A stretch of 5,352 nucleotides of DNA from an uncultured Alphaproteobacteria bacterium (GTDB lineage Bacteria; Pseudomonadota; Alphaproteobacteria; Rs-D84), in NCBI GenBank assembly GCA_946185785.1, contig CAMHKP010000039.1, positions 1 to 5,352 of the forward strand. The letters run 5' to 3'. The notes below the pieces were generated by a model, which saw nothing but the letters and a program-made list of their open reading frames with translations, had not been told where the DNA came from and made no database searches. A program made the position numbers and the translations under genes. Shown one piece after another: positions 1-4,632 of the stretch. The first letter of the stretch is position 1; each line of letters starts with the position of its first letter.

Positions 1-5
1 ATATT

Positions 6-659
6 TTACATACGTGATAAATATAAACGTGCCGGTGGAACATCAACGCCAATCTGGGTACAAACACCCGATACAAAATGCATTGTCGTATCCAGATTTA
101 ATGGTAAACGATACAACTTATTTATGTATGGTGCGGCACATTTATCGCATACCGCCCGCCCCGTTTTTGGTGATAAATAATTTAAATTATCTGTTGCACC
201 ACACCCTGAACAATGCGACAAATCCAATGCATACCCCAGTTCACGCAACAACCCCATTTCCCAATTTAAATATTGCACATTTGCATTATCACACGAAATT
301 GTTCGCAACAAAGATTCTGTTAAATCATATAAATCTGTGTATGATTCGCGTTCTGGCAACAACGCATTTAATAACGAGAAAGCCACATTCATATAGGTCA
401 ACATTTTCATATCAACCATCAAACGTGCTGATAAATTTTCGGCCGCCTCCCAATGAAACGCCCCCAGTTGTGAATCAAGACGCGCAGACCATATAACAGA
501 ACCGACCTGCCCCACCAGCGCACGATTCTTGCGCGCAATCTGGGCCCCACGCATAACACCATGCATCATGCCAAAATCGCGCGTAAAAATATGCGCAACC
601 GAATCGCGTTCACCGATGGGGTTTAGTCCAATTAAAATACCATTTGATTCTAATTTCAT
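6..659 (-). CDS. recO: DNA repair protein RecO (recombination mediator)
   Basis: RecO acts with RecR (and RecF) to load RecA onto SSB-coated single-stranded DNA during gap repair. The 217-residue product begins MKLESNGILIGLNPIGERDS, the usual RecO opening, which enters an N-terminal OB fold (about residues 1-80). A helical C-terminal part follows, with a CxxC...CxxC zinc-binding site at C150, C153, C171 and C174. It ends in a normal RecO-like tail (PPARLYLSRM), so it looks complete although slightly short for the family. I chose the ATG at 659. The frame stays open upstream to a TTG at 701, but those extra residues do not resemble RecO and that TTG lies in the terminator stem of rplI. No clear Shine-Dalgarno sequence precedes the ATG. 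The gene follows rplI but is separated from it by a strong terminator. Family assignment is confident; the start is fairly confident. Confidence 0.93.
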   Translation of the reverse strand: MKLESNGILIGLNPIGERDSVAHIFTRDFGMMHGVMRGAQIARKNRALVGQVGSVIWSARLDSQLGAFHWEAAENLSARLMVDMKMLTYMNVAFSLLNALLPERESYTDLYDLTESLLRTISCDNANVQYLNWEMGLLRELGYALDLSHCSGCGATDNLNYLSPKTGRAVCDKCAAPYINKLYRLPLNLDTTMHFVSGVCTQIGVDVPPARLYLSRM

Positions 660-669
660 TTCTGTCGCA

Positions 670-675
670 ATTATA
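670..675 (-). promoter_or_regulatory. Candidate -10 element for recO
   Basis: A perfect TATAAT reads on the minus strand just after the rplI terminator and 10 bases before the recO ATG. The -35 region at the expected distance is poor (2-3 of 6 matches). Transcription from this box would begin around 662-664, leaving only about 3-5 untranslated bases, so the mRNA could be almost leaderless. This fits the absence of a ribosome binding site. It remains inference from one hexamer. Confidence 0.4.
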
Positions 676-700
676 ATGCAACAATGATTTGTATGCGACA

Positions 701-730
701 AAAAAATCCCGCGTTAACCGCGGGATTTTT
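701..730 (-). terminator. Intrinsic terminator after rplI
   Basis: A perfect 8-base-pair GC-rich stem, ATCCCGCG (706-713) with CGCGGGAT (719-726), encloses a 5-base loop. It is extended by runs of A on one side and T on the other. On the minus strand the stem is followed by a U-run, so it ends the rpsF-rpsR-rplI transcript 19 bases after the rplI stop. The near symmetry means it would also stop transcripts from the other strand. Confidence 0.9.
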
Positions 731-748
731 CGTAACCAAACAATTTTA

Positions 749-1360
749 TTATTCAGCAACTGCTTCTGTTGCTTCCGCAGCTTCGGCTGGCGCTTCGGCT
801 GCTGGTTTTTCTTCTGCAACTTCTTCAGCTGGCTTTTCTTCTGCTGATTCTTCTTCAACTTTCTTGGTACCGAAAGTCAAAACCTTACCAGCAACCAATG
901 CTTCGATTTCGTCTTGAGTCTGGGCGACATAAACCTTGACTGGAACGATAACATCTGGGTGCAAAGCGATTTTTGTATCAAATGCACCAATAGATTTGAT
1001 TGGTGAACCCAACAAAACCTGAGCTGATGTGATGTTGACATTTGCAGCTTCTTTCAAAGTGCGTGCGATATCACGTGAAGACACCGAACCATACAATTGA
1101 CCAGTATCACCAGCTTGGCGAATCATGTACAATTTTGCAGATTTAACTGCATCAACATGAGATTCTGCTTCTTTCTTGGCTGCAACTTCGCGTGCGACCA
1201 ATTCTGCTTTTTTCGCTTCGAACAACGCAACATTTTCACGTGTCCAGCGCATTGCTTTGCCATTTGGCAACAAGAAATTACGTGCAAATCCAGTTTTAAC
1301 TTCAACTGTATCGCCAATGTTGCCTAATTTTGTAATTTTTTCTGTTAAGATAACTTTCAT
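749..1360 (-). CDS. rplI: 50S ribosomal protein L9 with acidic Ala/Glu-rich C-terminal tail
   Basis: L9 binds 23S rRNA near the L1 stalk base and projects its C-terminal domain away from the large subunit. The N-terminal domain carries the L9 signature (GDTVEVKTGFARNFLLPNGK, residues 17-36). A charged connecting helix follows (about 44-75) and then the C-terminal domain (about 76-150). The total of 203 residues exceeds the 149 of E. coli. The surplus is a low-complexity tail from about residue 168 made of Glu, Ala, Pro and Lys, including two EEKPA units. Similar tails are common in alphaproteobacterial L9. The ATG at 1360 is supported by an AAGGA sequence 8 bases upstream (1369-1373). It is the last gene before the terminator and lies 154 bases from rpsR. 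Confidence in identity is very high. Confidence 0.97.
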   Translation of the reverse strand: MKVILTEKITKLGNIGDTVEVKTGFARNFLLPNGKAMRWTRENVALFEAKKAELVAREVAAKKEAESHVDAVKSAKLYMIRQAGDTGQLYGSVSSRDIARTLKEAANVNITSAQVLLGSPIKSIGAFDTKIALHPDVIVPVKVYVAQTQDEIEALVAGKVLTFGTKKVEEESAEEKPAEEVAEEKPAAEAPAEAAEATEAVAE

Positions 1361-1421
1361 TTTGTCTGTCCTTTTTATTTTAAGTTAGAGCTTTCGCCCA
1401 AACATCATTTTTATAAATCAA

Positions 1422-1427
1422 ATTATA
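1422..1427 (-). promoter_or_regulatory. Candidate -10 element for rplI in the rpsR-rplI gap
   Basis: The 154 bases between rpsR and rplI (1361-1514) contain no gene. On the minus strand they include a perfect TATAAT that would start transcription near 1415 and give a leader of about 55 bases before rplI. The -35 match at 16-17 bases is weak (TCGAAC at best 3 of 6). rplI may also be read from the rpsF promoter, since I see no terminator after rpsR. Support is modest. Confidence 0.3.
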
Positions 1428-1482
1428 TGTGGGGATTGAAAGTGTTCGACGTCCCGTAGTGTACAAATGTTACATAAGGGGC

Positions 1483-1500
1483 GACAAACACGACAAACAC
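1483..1500. repeat. Two tandem 9-bp units (GACAAACAC) after rpsR
   Basis: GACAAACAC occurs twice back to back, 14 bases downstream of the rpsR stop codon on the minus strand. Two copies are too few to be a meaningful satellite, and no function is evident. It is recorded because it is the only repeat in the non-coding gap. Confidence 0.5.
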
Positions 1501-1514
1501 CCATAGAATTTGAT

Positions 1515-1742
1515 TTAGCCCAAATTGTTTCTAACGAATGGCATCAACCCCAAATGACGCGCACGTTTGATAGCTGTCGCCAAAGCGCGTTGATCTTTCT
1601 GGGAAACACCACTGATGCGTGATGGCACAATTTTACCACGTTCTGTGATATAGTGTGACAACATCTTAACATCTTTATAATCTATAACCTTGCCCTTTAA
1701 TGGGTTTGATTTTTTACGATAAATTGCTGCACGAACTGCCAT
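1515..1742 (-). CDS. rpsR: 30S ribosomal protein S18
   Basis: S18 binds the platform of the 30S subunit as a heterodimer with S6. The 75-residue product is the same length as E. coli S18 and contains the family signature around [20 protein letters not shown] (residues 20-39) followed by PSRISG, then a basic C-terminal helix ([19 protein letters not shown]). There is no N-terminal cysteine set, so it is a zinc-independent form. The start codon overlaps the rpsF stop by one base (TAATG). An AGAGGG sequence at 1749-1754, lying inside the last codons of rpsF, provides the ribosome binding site 6 bases upstream. This arrangement implies translational coupling, which suits equal production of the two partners. 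Identity is certain. Confidence 0.98.
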   Translation of the reverse strand: MAVRAAIYRKKSNPLKGKVIDYKDVKMLSHYITERGKIVPSRISGVSQKDQRALATAIKRARHLGLMPFVRNNLG

Positions 1743-2080
1743 TATTCACCCTCTTCGCTATTCTTTTTCATCATGACGGATGGCGTTGTGGCCAATTCGT
1801 CGACACGTACGTTCAAGAAACGGATAACGTCTTCGTCAATACGGCTGCGACGTTCCAATTCTGAAATCTGGGCACCAGGCAATTCAATGTTCAACATAAC
1901 ATAGTGTGCCTTGCGGTTTTTACGAATAACATAGGCCAAGTTCTTCAATCCCCAGAATTCTGTGGATTTAACACTGCCCCCCAGTTCTTTGATAATTTCC
2001 GTAAATTTAGCCGCTTTTTCTTTAACCTGCGGTTCGGTCAAGTCCTGGCGGAAAACCAAGACACTTTCGTAATAAGCCAT
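1742..2080 (-). CDS. rpsF: 30S ribosomal protein S6
   Basis: S6 is the partner of S18 on the 30S platform. The 112-residue product starts [19 protein letters not shown], the standard first strand and helix of S6. It continues with [24 protein letters not shown] (about residues 43-66), which is the ferredoxin-like core. The C-terminus is short and ends in SEEGE rather than the long glutamate tail of E. coli S6. The ATG at 2080 has an AAAGGA sequence 6 bases upstream (2087-2092). It is the first gene of the rpsF-rpsR-rplI cluster and is divergent from the stator-like operon. No priB or ssb gene lies between it and rpsR. Its expression is probably controlled by the structured leader at 2092-2136. 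Confidence 0.98.
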   Translation of the reverse strand: MAYYESVLVFRQDLTEPQVKEKAAKFTEIIKELGGSVKSTEFWGLKNLAYVIRKNRKAHYVMLNIELPGAQISELERRSRIDEDVIRFLNVRVDELATTPSVMMKKNSEEGE

Positions 2081-2091
2081 TTTATTTCCTT

Positions 2092-2136
2092 TGGTCTACT
2101 CAGCCGACGACCCCATGTCGCCAGCAGGAACGACCA
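2092..2136 (-). promoter_or_regulatory. Structured rpsF leader, candidate S6:S18 autoregulatory element
   Basis: On the minus strand the rpsF leader folds into two stacked helices. The outer stem TGGTC (2132-2136) pairs with GACCA (2092-2096). After an internal loop of 6 and 6 bases, a continuous 9-pair inner stem with two G-U pairs (2117-2125 with 2103-2111) carries a 5-base loop. The outer stem closes directly against the AAAGGA ribosome binding site, sharing one base with it. A hairpin in the rpsF leader that mimics the S6:S18 binding site in 16S rRNA and represses translation is known from many bacteria. This position and shape match that idea. I have not verified the conserved bases of that motif, so the assignment is probable rather than proven. 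Confidence 0.6.
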
Positions 2137-2138
2137 CA

Positions 2139-2166
2139 ATTATGCGCAAAATTTTAATAAAATCAA
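2139..2166 (-). promoter_or_regulatory. Candidate rpsF operon promoter
   Basis: On the minus strand TTGATT (2161-2166, 4 of 6 matches) and CATAAT (2139-2144, 5 of 6) are separated by 16 bases. Transcription would begin at about 2132-2135, essentially at the first bases of the outer stem of the leader. The agreement between predicted start and hairpin edge strengthens both calls. Confidence 0.55.
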
Positions 2167-2206
2167 GTTTTTTCGTAAATTAACATATAATTAGTGAATA
2201 ATCCAA

Positions 2207-2236
2207 TTGACTTGCCCATAAAATTTTTACTACCAT
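2207..2236 (+). promoter_or_regulatory. Candidate promoter of the stator-like operon
   Basis: TTGACT (2207-2212, 5 of 6 matches) is followed after 18 bases by TACCAT (2231-2236, 4 of 6), placing the transcript start near 2243, just before the ribosome binding site. A perfect TATAAT at 2186-2191 is an alternative -10 but lacks a recognisable -35. The region faces the rpsF promoter divergently. Confidence 0.35.
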
Positions 2237-2260
2237 CCTAATAATAAGAGGGATAGTCCA

Positions 2261-3025
2261 TTGAACAGATTTCATTTAAATCTTAACCGTATGGTATTGT
2301 TTATAGTGATGCTGGTTGCGGGTATCATATTGTTTTTTGACCCTTTTATGCAGATTGCAACGGCAAACATCGTACTAAACGGCATTATTATTGGCACGAC
2401 TTTGTTTGGTATCGGGTTGTGCTTTGTAAAGATGTTTCGCCTGCTTCCTGAATATCGTTGGTTGTATAACTATTGCAATGGCAAACGTGGTGGAAACCTG
2501 CCCCCACGCATTTTACGTCCGGTTGCCCAGATGTTATCACCACGTCCGTCACGTATTTCGGCATCTGCACTACAGAGCATTCTTGATTTGATTCTGTTGC
2601 GATTCGAAGATGATCGTGAATCCATGCGCTATATAACAAATGTCCTGATTTTCTTGGGACTGCTGGGAACTTTCTGGGGGCTGTTGCTGACGGTTGGCGG
2701 TTTTGCTGAAATAATCAGCGGCCTTGATATGATGGATGAATCTGTTTTGGAATCTATGCAGGCTGGACTTGCGCGTCCATTGGCTGGCATGGCAACCGCA
2801 TTCACCAGTTCCATACTTGGTCTGGGCGGCAGCTTGGTTGTCGGGTTCTTGGCACTTCAGGTACAAATTGTTCAAAATTCAATTTTGCATGACACCGAAG
2901 ATTATTTTGCTGCGCATACGCACACCGCAACCCCAGATGTCACATTGGGACAAATTGGTTCTGCGGCACGCGCACTGAACAAATCCGTTCAACGTCTGGA
3001 CAAGACTGTTGCGCGTTGGGAGTAG
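2261..3025 (+). CDS. MotA/TolQ/ExbB-type proton channel subunit (alphaproteobacterial stator-like family)
   Basis: This is probably the channel ring of an ion-driven inner-membrane motor. Of 254 residues, four stretches are membrane helices: about 11-28, 34-57, 124-150 and 176-201. A cytoplasmic segment containing RLLPEYRWL and the LRFEDDRESMRYI element lies between the second and third. The third and fourth helices carry the family hallmarks: GLLGTFWGL at 133-141, and LARPLAGMATAF followed by a Gly-rich run at 170-190, where small and Thr/Ser residues line the ion path. The start is a TTG, chosen because AAGAGGGA (2246-2253) is ideally placed; the next option, ATG at 2291, falls inside the first helix without such a site. 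The partner gene begins 27 bases after the stop. It resembles TolQ and MotA only distantly and lacks the long cytoplasmic tail of ZorA. No flagellar or tol genes adjoin it. The biological role is unknown. Confidence 0.85.
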   Translation: MNRFHLNLNRMVLFIVMLVAGIILFFDPFMQIATANIVLNGIIIGTTLFGIGLCFVKMFRLLPEYRWLYNYCNGKRGGNLPPRILRPVAQMLSPRPSRISASALQSILDLILLRFEDDRESMRYITNVLIFLGLLGTFWGLLLTVGGFAEIISGLDMMDESVLESMQAGLARPLAGMATAFTSSILGLGGSLVVGFLALQVQIVQNSILHDTEDYFAAHTHTATPDVTLGQIGSAARALNKSVQRLDKTVARWE

Positions 3026-3052
3026 AGATTTAAACAGAGGGAGAAAAACACC

Positions 3053-4123
3053 ATGCTGAATGTCCGTTATCGCGAAAACACAAATACGTGGCCTGGCTTC
3101 GTAGATTTGTTTTCTAATTTGGTGATTATACTTATATTCTTGCTTATCATGTTCGTGTTTTTGTGGACCACGACCAGTGTGTTTAACAAGAAAAGCGGCG
3201 CAAAGACTGTTGCTGAATTAAAGGCAACTGCTGCTGAACAGGCATTAACGATTGACCAAATGCGTGCCGATGAACAGGAAGCCAAACAATTACTTATCAT
3301 GGCACGTAATGAATTGGAAACATTGGGCAATGACAACGCAGAACTTATCAACGAATTAAACGAAACCGATTTAAGTATCCAAGATTTGATTAACGCATAC
3401 GAAGCCAAGGTTAACGAATTAACCGAACAATTGAATCAGGCAACAATTGATAAAGAACAGATTGCAGAATTGGAACAACAACGCGCACAGTTGCATGACG
3501 AAGCATCTGCCCAGCATGCTGAATTGGCTGAACAAATCACAAAACTTCAGGCCGCTCTGGATGCAGCCGAAGAAAAATCGCGCAACCAAGAAATTCAATA
3601 TGTTGAAATGTCAAACCGCCTGAACAAAGCATTGGCTGACAAGGTTGCTGAATTGAACAAGGTTGCCCAATATCAATCAGCCTTCTATCGCGCGATTAAG
3701 GAAGCCCTTGGCGACCGCACAACATTGCGCGCCGATGGTGACCGCTTTATAATATCAAGCGACATTTTATTCGCCAGCGGTTCATATAAATTATCCGCAG
3801 ACGGCAAAAACCAATTGCGTTTAATTGCCAACGTTATCAAAGATTTTGAACACAAGATTCCATCGGACATAGATTGGATTGTTCGTGTTGATGGACACAC
3901 AGATAAGACAACTGTTATACCGGGGACACGCGCATACCGCAATAATATGCAATTATCATTACTGCGTGCAACCGCGGTGGCAAATGAATTATCGGCAAAC
4001 GGTGTATCAAAACGCCGCCTGTTGCCAAGTGGCTTTGGCGAATTATATCCAGTTGAATTGGGTAATTCCCCAGCCGACCTGCAAAAGAACCGCCGTATCG
4101 AATTACAATTAACAAATCGGTAA
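3053..4123 (+). CDS. MotB/TolR-like protein with long coiled coil and OmpA-type peptidoglycan-binding domain
   Basis: Likely the wall-anchoring partner of the channel subunit encoded just upstream. The 356 residues divide into a short cytoplasmic N-terminus and a single membrane helix (about 19-41). The helix is introduced by WPGFVDLFSNL, whose D18 sits where MotB, TolR and ExbD carry their proton-binding aspartate. A coiled coil rich in Ala, Glu, Gln and Leu spans about 51-217. An OmpA-like domain follows (about 231-356) with DILFASGSYKLS, VDGHTDK (279-285) and NRRIEL (346-351). D284 and R305 fit the two residues that grip diaminopimelate in OmpA domains. The ATG at 3053 has AGAGGGAG (3036-3043) at a good distance, nearly the same site as the upstream gene. 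The OmpA part and the IPSDIDW stretch match an alphaproteobacterial family usually annotated only as peptidoglycan-binding protein. Function is inferred from architecture. Confidence 0.88.
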   Translation: MLNVRYRENTNTWPGFVDLFSNLVIILIFLLIMFVFLWTTTSVFNKKSGAKTVAELKATAAEQALTIDQMRADEQEAKQLLIMARNELETLGNDNAELINELNETDLSIQDLINAYEAKVNELTEQLNQATIDKEQIAELEQQRAQLHDEASAQHAELAEQITKLQAALDAAEEKSRNQEIQYVEMSNRLNKALADKVAELNKVAQYQSAFYRAIKEALGDRTTLRADGDRFIISSDILFASGSYKLSADGKNQLRLIANVIKDFEHKIPSDIDWIVRVDGHTDKTTVIPGTRAYRNNMQLSLLRATAVANELSANGVSKRRLLPSGFGELYPVELGNSPADLQKNRRIELQLTNR

Positions 4124-4135
4124 AAAATAACAAAC

Positions 4136-4164
4136 AAAAAAATCGCCCAAACGGGCGATTTTTT
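4136..4164. terminator. Bidirectional terminator between convergent genes
   Basis: A perfect stem AATCGCCC (4141-4148) with GGGCGATT (4153-4160) has a 4-base loop, A-runs on the left and T-runs on the right. It serves the stator-like operon on the plus strand, starting 12 bases after its stop, and the BOF-family gene on the minus strand. The stop codon of the latter (4163-4165) overlaps the edge of the element. Confidence 0.9.
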
Positions 4165-4525
4165 AATTCAGTTTTTCGATATAATCTATGTCGATTTCTG
4201 TATTAAACAAACCATGGTCGACTTCGCCAAATATACGAACCGTATCGGTTGGACCGATAACCAATCCATGCCACGCATCATCGTCTATTTCAACCATGAT
4301 TGTACCTGTGGAATCTTGGAACATATATTTTTCATCGCCATTTTTTTGAATAATGGCACCTTCGACCCAGACCTTGGAATTATCGTTCATGCCTTTGACT
4401 TGTTCAACTGTCAAAACAACATTTTCACCACCGGAAAAACCACCAGGCGTTCCAGCATTCATCGCAGCATTTGCACCCCCAGACACCGCCAAGCATGCAA
4501 TCGCAATCATTGATATTTTTTTCAT
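4163..4525 (-). CDS. Secreted OB-fold (BOF) stress protein, YgiW/YdeI family
   Basis: Periplasmic BOF proteins such as E. coli YgiW and YdeI are small OB-fold proteins linked to stress tolerance; their ligand is not settled. The 120-residue product has a signal peptide, MKKISMIAIACLAVSGGANA, with probable cleavage after ANA at residue 20. The BOF domain follows: VEQVKGMNDNSKVWVEGAI, KYMFQDSTGTIMVEID, DDAWHGL and VRIFGEVD, ending in a DIDYIEKL strand. These are the conserved family blocks in the correct order and the length is typical. I chose the ATG at 4525, because GGGGGA lies 5 bases upstream and the signal peptide then starts MKK; an in-frame ATG at 4537 would overlap that site. A lipobox reading around C11 is unlikely because the hydrophobic stretch before it is too short. 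It appears to be a single-gene unit. YgiW and YdeI cannot be told apart here, so no symbol is given. Confidence 0.9.
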   Translation of the reverse strand: MKKISMIAIACLAVSGGANAAMNAGTPGGFSGGENVVLTVEQVKGMNDNSKVWVEGAIIQKNGDEKYMFQDSTGTIMVEIDDDAWHGLVIGPTDTVRIFGEVDHGLFNTEIDIDYIEKLN

Positions 4526-4563
4526 ATTTTCCCCCATTAGTTATTTTTACATCCGCCATAAAT

Positions 4564-4572
4564 ATTGTATCA
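4564..4572 (-). promoter_or_regulatory. Candidate extended -10 promoter of the BOF gene
   Basis: The minus strand reads TGATACAAT, an extended -10 (TGn plus a 5 of 6 hexamer), which can act with a poor -35. Transcription would start near 4557 and give a leader of about 32 bases with the GGGGGA site in it. It lies downstream of the mscS terminator, so the gene needs a promoter here. Confidence 0.45.
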
Positions 4573-4604
4573 AACAATGGGTTAAAAATATCTAGGAACG
4601 AAAT

Positions 4605-4628
4605 AACAAAAAACCCGCATACGCGGGT
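4605..4628 (-). terminator. Intrinsic terminator after the mscS-type gene
   Basis: On the minus strand a 6-pair stem ACCCGC/GCGGGT with a 4-base loop (4613-4628) is followed directly by a run of T. It begins five bases after the stop codon of the channel gene and separates it from the BOF gene. Confidence 0.85.
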
Positions 4629-4632
4629 AAAA

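Noticed and set aside
660..701. N-terminal extension of RecO from the TTG at 701
   Set aside because: The 14 extra residues do not resemble RecO, the TTG sits in the rplI terminator, and the ATG at 659 starts the conserved domain.
684..917. Plus-strand Ala/Ser-rich reading frame opposite the end of rplI
   Set aside because: It is the complement of the low-complexity L9 tail, crosses the terminator and has no ribosome binding site.
1440..1500. Terminator or riboswitch after rpsR
   Set aside because: Only short weak pairings (5 pairs or fewer with long loops) and no T-run; nothing matches a riboswitch class I know.
2261..4123. Zorya-type anti-phage system (ZorA/ZorB)
   Set aside because: The two proteins share the MotA/MotB-like plan, but the first lacks the long cytoplasmic tail of ZorA, the coiled coil is in the partner, and no ZorC, ZorD or ZorE genes adjoin. 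Neighbours are housekeeping genes.
2261..4123. Flagellar stator MotA/MotB or Tol-Pal TolQ/TolR
   Set aside because: No flagellar or tol genes are nearby, the channel subunit is closer to a separate alphaproteobacterial family, and TolR does not carry an OmpA domain or such a long coiled coil.
4493..4525. Lipoprotein signal at C11 of the BOF protein
   Set aside because: The cysteine comes after only ten residues with Ala at -3, whereas an ANA cleavage site at residue 20 fits an ordinary signal peptide.
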